Of a stretch of DNA of 64,000 bases, positions 40,344 through 50,601 are shown piece after piece. The position numbers and the translations under genes were made by a program. Location of the stretch: contig OY969783.1 of the NCBI GenBank assembly GCA_963702995.1, positions 6,758,001-6,822,000 on the forward strand, read 5' to 3'. This DNA comes from MFD04580-c1 sp963702995 (GTDB taxonomy: Bacteria; Planctomycetota; Phycisphaerae; Tepidisphaerales; Tepidisphaeraceae). The notes beneath the pieces were generated by a model. The model was not told the origin of the DNA. It ran no database searches and worked only from the letters and a program-made list of their open reading frames with translations. How positions within the stretch are numbered: the stretch's first letter is position 1; every line of letters starts with the position of its first letter.

Positions 40344-42877
40344 ATGCACCTTGTGAAACGTTCGAAGTCGTTGAAGCCCGCCCTGCTCCTCGCGGCATCG
40401 GCCGCCGCGCTGGGCGTCCTCGGTTGGTCGCTCTTCAGCGGCCCCGCCTCCGCGGCGCCGTCGGAAGGGTCGGACGGGGGCATCGGTTCTCCCGGGCGCA
40501 GGTCGCGGTCTCCGGCCCGCGCGTGGAGGTCTTCCCGCCCGAGATCAACCTGACCACGAGCCGCGCCGCGCAGTCGGTCATTGTGCGGCTCACCCAGCCC
40601 AACGGCGTCACCCGGGACCTCACCGGTGAGGCGACGTACGCGCTCTCCGACCCGAAGCTCGCCAAGGTTGACGGCCATACCGTCAAGCCGCTGGCGGATG
40701 GGTCGTGCCAGCTCCAGGTGACGGCGGGAGGGCAGACGCTGACCGTGCCGGTGGTCGTGAAGGACGGGCAGGCGGATCGCCCGATCAGCTTTAAGCTCGA
40801 TGTGATGCCGATCTTCCTCAAGGCGGGCTGCAATACCGGCGGCTGCCATGGTTCGTCACGCGGGAAAGACGGCTTCCGGCTCTCCCTGTTCGGCTTCGAC
40901 GCCGACGGAGACTACATGCGGCTCACCCGCGAGTGGTCCACCCGCCGGGTGAACCTCGCCGTCCCCGAGGACAGCCTGCTGCTGACCAAGTCCACTGGCA
41001 AGGCCCAGCACACCGGCGGGACGCTCTTCAAGGAAGACTCCGACTTTTACCGCACGATCCTTCGCTGGCTCCAGGCCGGCGCTCCGAAGGATTCCGAAGA
41101 TGTCGCCAAGCCGATCGCGGTGGAGCTTTACCCGCACGACGCCGTCCTGGAAGGGGAAGGCTCCAGCCAGCAGATGATGGTGCGAGCGAAGTATTCCGAC
41201 GGGACCGACCGCGACGTGACCAACTACGCGCTGTTCCTCACCAACAACGACAACTCCGCCACGGTCACGCCCACCGGCATGGTCGCGGCGAAGAACCGCG
41301 GCGAGGCCTTCATCATGGCCCGGTTCAACACCTTTACGGTGGGGAGCCAGGTCATCGTGGTGCCCAAGGGGGAGCAATATGCCTTCCCCGCGTCGATCCA
41401 CGAGAACAATTACATCGACACGCTGGTCGATGCTAAGCTGAAGAAGCTGCGCATCGTCCCCAGCGAGACCTGCGACGACGAAACCTACCTGCGCCGAGCC
41501 TATCTCGATGTCGTCGGCCTGCTCCCCACGCCGGAGCAGCGCGACAAGTTCGTCGCCGATACCGACCCCGCCAAGCGGGCGAAGCTGATCGACCAGTTGC
41601 TAGAGCGGAAAGAGTTCGTCGAGCTGTGGGTGATGAAGTTCGCCGAGCTGCTCAAGATCCGGTCCGACAACAACCAGTTCAGCTACAAGTCGGCGATCCT
41701 TTATTTCAATTGGCTGCAGGGGCAGATTGAACGCAACGTGCCGATGGACCAGATCGTCCAGCAGCTCCTCAGCGCCACCGGCGGGACGTTCACCAACTCG
41801 GCCACGTGCTACTACCAGGTGGAGACGGACCGGCTCAAGATCGCGGAGAACACGGCACAGGTCTTCATGGGCATGCGGATCCAGTGCGCCCAGTGCCATA
41901 ACCACCCGTTCGATCGTTGGACGATGAACGACTACTACAGCTTCGCCGCCTTCTTCTCCCAGATCGGGCGGAAGCAGGGGGAAGACCCGCGCGAGACGAT
42001 CGTCTTCAACGGCGGCGGGGGTGAAGTCAGCCACCCGATCTCCGGTAAGGTGATGGAGCCCAAGTTCCTCGGCGGCGGCGTGGCCGACGTCAAAGGGAAG
42101 GACCGGCGCGAAGTCCTGGCCAACTGGCTGGTCTCGGCGGACAACCCCTATTTCTCGCGGAACCTGTCCAATGTCGTTTTCCAGCACTTCATGGGCCGCG
42201 GGATCATCGACCCGGTGGACGACGTCCGGGTCAGCAACCCGGCGGTGAACCCAGAACTGCTCGACGCGCTGGCGGCCCACTTCCGGGACTATCACTACGA
42301 CTTCAAGCGGTTCGTGCGCGACATCTGCGCCTCTCGGACCTATCAGCTCGCGACCCACACCAACCCAACCAACGAAGCCGACGACCGCAACTTCTCCCAC
42401 GCGGCGATCCGGCGCATCCGCGCTGAAGTGCTGCTCGACTGCATCAGCCAGGTGACCGAGACCCAGGAGAAGTTCAAAGGGTTGCCGCTGGGCTCGCGGG
42501 CGGTGCAGATCGCCGACGGCGAAACGACAAACTACTTCCTCACCACCTTCGGCCGCGCCAAGCGGGAAACCGTCTGCTCGTGCGAGGTGTCAATGGAGCC
42601 GAACCTAAGCCAGGCGCTGCACCTGTTGAACGGGGACAACAGCCAGGGCCGCGTGATCAATGGCGGGCTCGTGCCGAAACTAATCGCGGAGAAGAAGTCG
42701 CCGCGGGAGATCATCGACGAGCTCTATCAGCGCTGCTTCAGCCGCAAGCCGACGGAGGATGAGATGTCCCGCCTGATGACGCTCGTCACGCCCGCCGCGC
42801 CCGACGAACAGCGGAAGGTGCTTGAGGACGTTTTCTGGGCGCTGCTGAACTCCGAAGAGTTCATGTTCAACCATTGA
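40344..42877 (+). CDS. DUF1549/DUF1553 protein with BIG2-like and planctomycete cytochrome C motifs (frameshift at ~40490)
   Basis: About 844 codons. A signal segment (SLKPALLLAASAAALGVLG) precedes an Ig-like domain (VFPPEINLTTSRAAQ). A heme-like site CNTGGCHG (a CX4CH spacing) lies in the cytochrome-like region, then a second Ig-like domain, DUF1549 (RRAYLDVVGLLPTPEQRDKF) with CAQCHNHPFDRW (CXXCH), and DUF1553 (NLSNVVFQHFMGRGIIDPVDD). A -1 indel near 40490 separates the signal from the rest. ATG 40344 has GGAGG five bases upstream. The protein is probably periplasmic or surface-located and heme-bearing; its role in planctomycetes is unknown. Confidence 0.9.
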
Positions 42878-43149
42878 GTTTAGCGCCTGGTTCGTGCGCT
42901 CTCGATCCGTGCGGGCCCTGCTCCGGCTTACCGTAGGGCATGCATCCCGTGCCGCGGCGGCCCCCGTTCGGCCGTAGAGGCCGTGGCCGACGCGATGACG
43001 ATCCCTGGGGCGCGACGCAGGGCGCCTACGAGAAACGCCGCGTCTTGCCGAAGCTTTCGGGGTTGCGGACGGCGGCCTCGTGGATGCCCCGCATTTCGGG
43101 GGATCACCCTTGTGCCTACGACATGCAACGCGGTTGGAGTGCGAAGATC

Positions 43150-46141
43150 ATGGTGGACCGATCCATTTCCCGGGTTCTGAAGATCGCGGCCCTCGGCGCG
43201 CTGGGCCTTCCTGTCGCCCAGGCGCACGCGGCCGATGAGAAGATCAACTATCAGGAGCACGTCCTCCCGATCCTGCGCAACAGTTGCCTCAACTGCCACA
43301 ACCCGGACAAGAAGAAGGCCGGCCTCGACCTGACCACCTATGCCGGGTCGCTGGCCGGCAGTGACAACGGGCCGGTGATCAACCCGGGCGACCCTTCGGG
43401 CTCGAAGTTCTACAAGGTCACCACCCACGCCGAAGAGCCGGAGATGCCCCCCAAGCGGGACAAGCTGCCGGACAAAGAGCTGGAGATCCTTCGCAAGTGG
43501 ATCGCCTCGGGCGCGCTGGAAACGGCCAACGGCAAGCCGGCTGTCGCGCTGCGCCCCAAGGTGGACCTCACGCTGACGACCGTCGGGATCGGCAGACCGG
43601 CCGGCCCCGTCGCCATGCCGAAGGGCCTTGCCGCCGAGCCGGTCACGCGAACGGCGCGGGCCGGGTCGTTGCCGGCGCTGGGCGCCGATCTTTGGGCGCC
43701 GGTCGTGGCGGTCGGCGGCCAGCGGCAGGTGATGCTCTACAACACCCAGACGCTCGAACTGCTCGGTGTGCTCGCCTTCCCCGAAGGCCTTCCGCAGACG
43801 CTTCGATTCAGCCGCGGCGGCAGCCTGTTGATGGCCGCCGGCGGCCAGGGCGCGCTGAGCGGCCGCGTGGTGCTGTTCGACGTCGCCAGCGGCAACCGGG
43901 TCACCGAGATCGGGGACGAGTTTGACACCGTCCTCGCCGCCGACATCTCGCCGGACCAGTCGATGGTCGCCCTGGGCGGGCCCGGCCGGATCGTCAAGGC
44001 GTACACCGTTTCGGACGGAAAGCTGGCTTTTTCGATCAAGAAGCACACCGACTGGGTTACCGCCATCGCTTTCAGCCCCGACGGCAACCTTCTGGCGACG
44101 GCCGATCGCGCGGGCGGCATCGCGGTCTGGGAGGCCCGGACCGGCCACGAGATGTTCAACCTCGCCGGCCATAAGGAAGCCGTTTCGGACCTCGCCTTCC
44201 GCGATGATTCCAATCTTCTGGTCAGTTGCTCGACGGACGGCACCGCGAAGCTATGGAACATGCAGGAGGGGACGGAGGTCAAAAGCTGGGCGGCCCACGG
44301 CAACTATCGTCCGCCGACGGGCGCTGTGGGGGCGGGGACGTTTGACCCCGCGGTGGGCGCGCTGTCGATCGGCTTTGCCCACGACGGCCGCATCGTCTCG
44401 TGCGGCCGCGATCATGCCGTCAAGATCTGGGGGCCGGACGGCTCCGCGGTTCGCACGCTCGAGGCGCCGTTCAACGATATCGCCCTCCACGTCACCTTCG
44501 ATCACGAAGGCGGTCGCGTCATCGCGGGCGACTGGACGGGGCAGGTCAAAGTTTGGAACGCCGCCGACGGGAAGGTGATCGGCGAATTGAGCGCCAACCC
44601 ACCCACGCTGGCCGAGCGGCTCGACGCCGCCACCCACAAGCTGTCCGAGCTTCAGCCGGCCGCCGACAAGGCGACGGCGGATCTGGCGGCCGCCAAGTCC
44701 GCCGCTGAGAAAGCCGACGCGGAAGCCAAAGCCGCCGTTGCCGCCGCCGATCAGGCGAAGAAGGCGATCGACGTCGCCGCTGCGAAATTGAACGAGCAGA
44801 AGGCCGCGCAGGATGCCGCCAATGCCGCGACGAAGCCCCTGCAGGATGTGATCGCCGCACGCCAGGCGGATGTCACACGTCTGGAGCAATCGGCTCTGCG
44901 GGCGGCCGACGCGCAGAAACAACTCGAGGCGCAGGCCGACTCGGCCCGGGCGGCCGCGACCGCCAAATTGAAGTCGATCGACGCCAAGCAGCACCGCGCT
45001 CGACGAGGCGGCCGCCCTGGCCAAGGGAAGCGACGACGGCGACCTCAAGAAGAAGGTGGAAGCGCTCGACGCCGACTTGCATCGCCTGCAAACCGAGCAG
45101 GATGAACTGCAAAAGGCGGCAACGGCCAAGAGCGAACAGGCTCGCAAAGCGGCCGACGAACTGGCCCAGGCGCGCACCGAGTCCACCCGAGCGGCCGACG
45201 CGCTGGGCGCGGCCCGCCAGGCGCTGACAGCCCAGAACGAGAAGCTCGCCGGCCTGTCGAAGTCTGTCGCGGCCGCCCAGCAGGCGGCCGACAAGTCGCG
45301 CCAGGACGCCGCCGAGGCGGCCAAACAGGTCGCCCCCAAAGATGCGGCCGCCAAAGCCGCCGCCGAGGCGTTCACGAAATTACAGGCCACCACCGACGTC
45401 TTCAGCCGCCTCGCCGACACCCGCCGTGAGATCGCTGTTATCCACGCCTCGCAAGCCCGCGTCGCCCTGAACGCGGCCACCAAAGCCGTCGGCGACCGCG
45501 AGGCGGACCATGCCGCCGCGGTGGATGCGGTCAAGGCGGCGGAAGCGGCCGTCGAAAAGACGACGGCCGATGTCGCCGCCGTGAAAAAAGCGGCCGCGGA
45601 GCGCCCCCAACACTTGCTCACCCTCACCGACGCCGTCAAGACCGCACGCCTTGCCGCCGCCGGCGCCAAGACAGCGGCCGACGCCGCGATCGTCGCCATC
45701 GCCGAGCGCGACGCACTTGCGAAGGAAGCGGGCGACTTCGCCGAAAAGCTGAAGGCCGCCGCCGCAAAGGCCCCAACCGACAAGCCCCTCGCCGACGCCG
45801 CGGCCGCCGCCCGGAGCAGCGCCGACCAGGTCGCCGCCTCTCTCGCGGCCGCCAAGGCCGGCCCGCAGGCCGAGGCTCTCAAACGTGCCGACGCCGCCGT
45901 CGCTGCCGCCGAGGCCGCCCTGAAGACCGAGGACGAATATTCCTCACCCGCATCGGTGGACCGCTTGACCAAGGTCGCGGCCGCCGCCGCAGCCGACCTC
46001 CCCATGAAACAGGCGGCGGCCGCCGCGACGGTGAAGCCGGTCGAAGAAGCCAAGGCCAAGGTCGCCCCCCTCCAGGCCGACTACGACCGCCTCGCCCGCG
46101 AGGCCGACGCCTTGGCGACAAAGACGGCTTCGACGAAATGA
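43150..46141 (+). CDS. c-type cytochrome domain, WD40 propeller and long coiled coil in one secreted protein (frameshift at ~44991)
   Basis: About 997 codons. A signal peptide (VLKIAALGALGLPVAQAHA) is followed by the planctomycete cytochrome domain with CLNCHNPDKKKAGLDL. WD40 repeats follow (e.g. HTDWVTAIAFSPDGNLLATA, CSTDGTAKLWN, AGDWTGQVKVWN), then ~420 residues of Ala/Lys/Glu/Asp-rich heptad repeat. The coiled coil may dimerise the protein or span the periplasm. An extra C near 44991 diverts the frame; the next frame continues STALDEAAALAKGSDDGDL to the stop at 46141. GGAG lies near 43134. Fourth gene of the cluster. An upstream in-frame extension to 42940 looks non-coding. Confidence 0.88.
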
Positions 46142-46602
46142 TGACGCGTCGGCCCGGCGGTCCATGTCGAGCCGTCGTCGGCGTGCCTGGCGGGCCGTCC
46201 CGTCGAAAACAGCGGGGTAGGAACCTCAAATCTGTGCCACAGGTGCCCTCACCGGCGGTGTTTGCCGATCGTATGGAAGGCCGACCTTATGGAAGGCCGA
46301 CCGTCGAGAGCGCCGGCGGCAGGTCGGATAATATCCTCGCCCGCGTCTTGCCTGGAACGGCCGCCCACGATGCCACCAAATCCGTCCGAGCCCCGCGTAT
46401 AGCCGCGCGTCGTGCGGCTATGGACGAACGATTCTAGATCTGTTACCATTCCCGCCCCTCTCATCTGGCAGTTGTGCCGATGAAGTGGGACGGCAAACGA
46501 CAACGGCATGAGCCTTGTGATCCGGCCGGTCGGGCGAGCGATGTGCGGCGGACTGTCCGCGGGTTTCGATAGGGCGCAGCAACGCAAAGATTGAAGGATC
46601 CG
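46142..46602. other. 461-bp gap upstream of rpmI with small repeats
   Basis: No gene seen. Contains part of a dispersed palindrome (GTGCCCTCACCGGCGGTG at 46236-46253, matching the element at 451-522) and a perfect 15-bp tandem repeat (next entry). The region should carry the promoter for the ribosomal protein genes; none is convincing. infC, the usual upstream neighbour, is absent. Confidence 0.5.
46272..46303. repeat. Two tandem copies of a 16-bp unit
   Basis: TATGGAAGGCCGACC occurs at 46272 and again at 46288. Short intergenic direct repeat, no obvious function. Confidence 0.6.
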
Positions 46603-46905
46603 ATGCGGAAGAAGATGAAGCCGAGCAAGAGCATTGCCAAGCGGTTCAAGGTCAGCAAGACCGGAAAGCTGAAGCGTCATCACGGCTTCACCTCCCACCT
46701 GATGAGCAGCCGCAGCGCCAACCGGCGTCGCCGCCTTCGTCAGGGCGCGATCCTGAGTGAGAGCCATGCCCGCCGCCTCCGGAAGCTGATGGGCGTCGGC
46801 AAGCTGGGCCCGGGTAAGATCGCCACCGCCCGAGCCGCGCAGCGCCGGGCCGTCGCCGCCGCCGCGGCGGCCGCCAAGCCCGAAGTTGAGACAAAGACAG
46901 CCTGA
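46603..46905 (+). CDS. rpmI: Ribosomal protein bL35 with C-terminal extension
   Basis: 100 residues. The family signature KMKPSKSIAKRFKVSKTGKL (with KRHHGFTSHLM following) is clear. Typical bL35 is ~65 residues; here ~30 extra residues rich in Ala, Arg and Lys follow (ARAAQRRAVAAAAAAAKPEV). bL35 is part of the large ribosomal subunit. ATG 46603 has GAAGGA five bases upstream. rplT follows, as in most bacteria, but with a 283-bp gap that contains a hairpin. Confidence 0.93.
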   Translation: MRKKMKPSKSIAKRFKVSKTGKLKRHHGFTSHLMSSRSANRRRRLRQGAILSESHARRLRKLMGVGKLGPGKIATARAAQRRAVAAAAAAAKPEVETKTA

Positions 46906-46951
46906 ACAGGCTCCGATCTCCGCCGAGCAATTGGGGAGAGTTGGCAGCAGC

Positions 46952-46969
46952 GGCCGGCGCTTGCCGGCC
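46952..46969 (+). promoter_or_regulatory. Hairpin in the rpmI-rplT spacer
   Basis: GGCCGGC / GCCGGCC with loop GCTT, 46 bp after the rpmI stop. The long 283-bp spacer could contain a leader for autoregulation by L20 or an attenuator; only this stem is visible to me, and no U-run follows. Confidence 0.35.
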
Positions 46970-47188
46970 TTCGCCGGTGTGCAACGGAGCAACCCGCGCC
47001 TCGCAATGGGTGGGGTTCGCCGGGCGCACCCGCGTGAGGGATCGCTGATCCACGTCGGGCCGCGAAAGCGGCTTGGGTGTCGGTCCCTCGAACAAAGCGC
47101 CGGGGCGTACCCGGCGCAGCCATGCCCCCCTGACAGACTCTGTCGGGCGAGCGCCTCTGGCTCCACGAGTCCCGAAAGGAAGTCGATC

Positions 47189-47581
47189 ATGGCCCGAGTT
47201 AAGGGTGGTCCGAAGCACGCGCGGAAGCGCAAGAAGGTCTTGAAGCGAGCGTCCGGTTTCCGGGCGGGGCCGGGGACGCTCTACCGCCAGGCGATTGAGT
47301 TTACGATGCGTGCCGGCCGGTACGCCTACCGTGACCGCCGCCAGAAGAAGCGACACTTCCGCTCGCTCTGGGTGCAGCGCCTCAGCGCCGCCCTCCAGCA
47401 GCGCGGCATGAACTACAGCCGCTTCATCCCGGCCCTGGTCCTGGCCGGGATTGAGCTGAACCGCAAGATGCTAAGCGAGCTCGCCATCAGCGACCCGGCC
47501 GTTTTTGACGCCATCGTCGAGAAGGCCAAGCCGTTCATCGTCCACATTCCCAAGAAGGCGCCGGCACCAAAGGCCGCCTGA
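47189..47581 (+). CDS. rplT: Ribosomal protein bL20
   Basis: 130 residues. Signature KGGPKHARKRKKVLKRASGF at the N-terminus, then YAYRDRRQKKRHFRSLWVQR and GMNYSRFIPAL, all diagnostic of bL20. It binds 23S rRNA early in large-subunit assembly and in many bacteria represses its own operon. The strong ribosome binding site AAAGGAAG lies six bases before ATG 47189. The frame is open upstream, but homology starts at this ATG. Partner of rpmI upstream. Confidence 0.97.
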   Translation: MARVKGGPKHARKRKKVLKRASGFRAGPGTLYRQAIEFTMRAGRYAYRDRRQKKRHFRSLWVQRLSAALQQRGMNYSRFIPALVLAGIELNRKMLSELAISDPAVFDAIVEKAKPFIVHIPKKAPAPKAA

Positions 47582-47694
47582 GCCGAAGCAGCAGTCATTG
47601 AACGTCTACACCGGGTTAACAGGTCATCCCTTTCGACCCGGTTTCCGTTCGCACACGCGTTATCGGATCACGCTTCAAGCCCAAACGCCTTGTC

Positions 47695-47789
47695 GGGCAC
47701 GCATCGCGTGCCGCCGTCGGGAGGCTTGCCGTGCCGGGACACCACCCCGCCCGCCGATAGCGTGGCGCGGCGGCACGCCGTGCGTGCCC
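47695..47789. repeat. Palindromic intergenic element, family B
   Basis: Arms 47695-47715 (GGGCACGCATCGCGTGCCGC...) and 47769-47789 (GGCGGCACGCCGTGCGTGCC...) are complementary at 19 of 21 positions. A related single arm (GGGCATGCATCCCGTGCCGC) is at 42936-42955. It fills the centre of the 318-bp gap between the convergent rplT and Mce-family genes; the rest of that gap shows only a weak ACCGGGT/ACCCGGT stem near 47611-47637. Confidence 0.7.
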
Positions 47790-47899
47790 TGCTCATCGAT
47801 CCATCGGGGGTCGCGTTTGATAGGGGAGATGGCGACACGGCCGAGCGTGCTCAGCCAAAATCGCTTGCTATCGCCGGTCCTGGCGAGACGTTCGACAGT

Positions 47900-48865
47900 T
47901 CATTTCAGCTTCAGCGTGAAGCCTTCCTGTTCCCACTGCTCCACCAGTCGTTGAAGGTCTTTGACGGTGAGCTTCATCGTCGCGGACGTGTCGTTGAGGC
48001 TCTCATAGAGCCGCGGGTCGTTGACGAGCATCCCCAGCGTGCCTTGCCCCTTGTCGATCTTCGCGGTGATCGAATTCAAACGCTCCATGACCTCGCCGAT
48101 CTGGCTCAGTCGCTCGCCAAGCTGCCGCCCGACATCATCGACCTTCTGCTGGCCGTCGGCGACGGTGGTTCGCACCTGCTTGAGTGTCGTGTTCGTCTCG
48201 TTCACGACTTCATCAAGGCGGCCGCTGAACTTCTCCAGGTTCTCGCTCGTCCGGCGGACGCTGACGATCGTTCCGTGAACGTCGTCCCTCAATGTCGGGT
48301 CATTGATCACTTTCTCGGTAGACTCCAGCACGCGGCCGGCCCGATCAAGCTGCTGACGGAAACTCATGACCGTCTCATCGAGGTGGCGAATGAACTGCTG
48401 CTGGCGGATGTCCGAGATCAGGCCCGTGATTTCCGGGGGGATCAGGCCGCTGCCGGTAAACGACGCCCTGACCTTTGACCCTTCCTTCAGGAACTCGCTC
48501 GACGGCTCTCCTTTGAGTTCCAGGCTGATCGCCGCCGAGCTGCCGAGCGCGCTTTGTGCGCGGATCACCCCTTCGACATTGACGGGGAGTGGCGGGCCGG
48601 GGTCCAGTACCGCCTCGACGATCACTTCGCGGTTGTTGTCCAGACGACGGACGGAGACCACGTGGCCCACGTCCACCCCAAGGTACTGGATGGGCGACCC
48701 CTCGCTGACGCCGTCAACGCGGCCGCAGGAGATCTGAATTTTGGCCCCATGCGCAAGAAGGGACGAAAAGGAACTGCTGGCGAACTTGAGGATCATCCAC
48801 GCGAGCGCGATCATCGATACCAGCACGACGAGGCCGACGGTCAGATTCCTGCGCTGAGGCGACAT
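47900..48865 (-). CDS. MlaD/Mce family lipid-transport substrate-binding protein
   Basis: 321 residues. One N-terminal membrane anchor (NLTVGLVVLVSMIALAWMIL), then the MCE domain with IQISCGRVDGVSEGSPIQYLG-type signature and GVDVGHVVSV, followed by a long helical C-terminal region (~residues 145-300). MCE proteins form rings or tubes that shuttle lipids between membranes, normally with an ABC permease (MlaE) and ATPase (MlaF); neither is in the window here. ATG 48865 (MSPQRRNLTVG) chosen over longer in-frame options because it opens the anchor. Confidence 0.9.
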   Translation of the reverse strand: MSPQRRNLTVGLVVLVSMIALAWMILKFASSSFSSLLAHGAKIQISCGRVDGVSEGSPIQYLGVDVGHVVSVRRLDNNREVIVEAVLDPGPPLPVNVEGVIRAQSALGSSAAISLELKGEPSSEFLKEGSKVRASFTGSGLIPPEITGLISDIRQQQFIRHLDETVMSFRQQLDRAGRVLESTEKVINDPTLRDDVHGTIVSVRRTSENLEKFSGRLDEVVNETNTTLKQVRTTVADGQQKVDDVGRQLGERLSQIGEVMERLNSITAKIDKGQGTLGMLVNDPRLYESLNDTSATMKLTVKDLQRLVEQWEQEGFTLKLK

Positions 48866-49153
48866 GGATGAGCCTGGGTCTACCGGCTGGGTCTCGCGGC
48901 ACACTCCGCCCGCCGCCCATCGTAGGCGGGTGATCGACCTGCCGCCGAAACCCATGGCGTTGCGGTCGGGCGGCCGCTGTCTGGCCGCCTCGCCGTTGCT
49001 TGTAGTCGGCCGGGCCCGCGCTTGCAAGCGATGCCGGTTTTCATAAGACTGACATTCGTCAAGCGCGGCGGAAGGGCGCGCAAGGGGGCTCGTTCGACCA
49101 GAACCACGTTAGCCGGTCGGGCAGCGGCCCGACGGTGCTTGAGAGGCGGCGCG

Positions 49154-50553
49154 ATGAACGACCGAGCGATTCCCACCAGCCGCCGAATGATCGCGGTCAC
49201 TCTCGCGGCCGCCGGCGCTCTCCTTCTGATGGCTCCGCCGCGATCGCAGGGCGCGCCGGGAAAAGGCGCACCCGCGGGCGCCGATGCCGGGGGGATGGCC
49301 ACGCCCGGCGCGCTCAAGACCTACCCCTCCCCGTACTACACCATCTACAGCGACCTCGGCATTGACGACGTGCGCGAAGCGACGATGCGCATGACCAGGA
49401 TGGCCGAGGAGTACCACGATCGCACGGCCGGCTTTTCGGGCGTAATCAATCAGAAGTTCCCGTTTTATCTGTACGCGACCGCCGAGGATTACTACCGCGG
49501 CGGCGGCCCGCCCGGCTCCGCCGGGGTCTTCATGGTGCGCAACGGCGAATCGAAGCTGATGGCGATCGCCATCGGCAAGTCCGACGGCCGCGACGGCGGC
49601 CAGACCTGGCACGTGGTGCAGCACGAGGGGTTCCACCAGTTCGCCCATGCCGTCATTGGCGGCGACATGCCGATGTGGGTGAATGAGGGGCTGGCCGAGT
49701 ACTTCGGTGAAGGCCTTTTCACCGGCGACGGGTTCGTCACGGGCCTGGTGCCGGCCCGGCGGCTCCAGCGCGTTCAGGAGAGCATCCGCGAGAAGAAGTT
49801 CAAGTCGATTAAGGAAATGATGCTCCTGACCAACCGGGAGTGGAACGCGGACCTGAAGATTGAGAATTACGACATGGCCTGGTCCATGACTCACTTCCTC
49901 GCCCATGGCGATGACGGGCGCTACCAGGGGGCCTTCGCCGCCTTCATGAAAGACATCGGCGCAACCGGCCCTGGGCGCAGGCGTGGGAGGCCAACTTCGG
50001 CTCGGCCGATGGTTTTGAGAAGAAGTGGTCCGACTGGTGGCTCGCGCTGCCGGAGCGCCCGACCGGCGAGGGGTACGCCCGGGCCGCCGTCGCCACCCTG
50101 ACCAGCTTCGCCGCCCGCGCCACCGTCCAGAAGCAGGGCTTCGACAACCTGGACGAGTTCCTGCGCGTGGTGGATGAAGGGAAGCTCAAGGCGTCGCCCG
50201 AAGACTGGCTTCCGCCGGCCCTCCTGACGTCGGCGATCGCCGCGACGCACGGGCCTGAGGTGCCGGAAGGGACCAAGTGGTCCCTGGAGCACGACGCCGC
50301 CAGGAGCCCGACCCTCGTCGCCGTATTGCCCGACAAGACCCGGATCGTCGGGTCGATGCCGGCACACGTATCGAGGGTGACGCGAGTGTTCGTGGAGGTG
50401 GACGACCTGCCGGCGGCGATCGAAAAGGCGACCGCGCTCTACGCCGACAAGAAGAAGGAGCAGGCCAGGGCCCTTCTCCAGGACGGGCTCCGCAAGCACC
50501 CCAAGTCTCCCTCTGCCGACGCCGCCCGCAAGCTGCTCGTAGCGAACCACTGA
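49154..50553 (+). CDS. Secreted DUF1570-like/peptidase MA-like zinc protease (frameshift at ~49965)
   Basis: About 466 codons. A signal segment (MIAVTLAAAGALLLMAP) is followed by a domain starting with SPYYTIYSDLGIDDV, then a metal-site pattern HEGFHQFAH (HExxH) and WVNEGLAEYFGE, whose glutamate likely gives the third zinc ligand. This pattern is typical of gluzincins of the peptidase MA/DUF1570 type. A -1 indel near 49965 interrupts the middle; the next frame continues WAQAWEANFGSADGFEKKW and ends with a helical tail. GAGAGG lies eight bases before ATG 49154. Target proteins are unknown. Confidence 0.83.
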
Positions 50554-50601
50554 CGGCCGACCCGGCGTGACAATGGTTCGACATGGCTACAATCCCACAC
50601 C

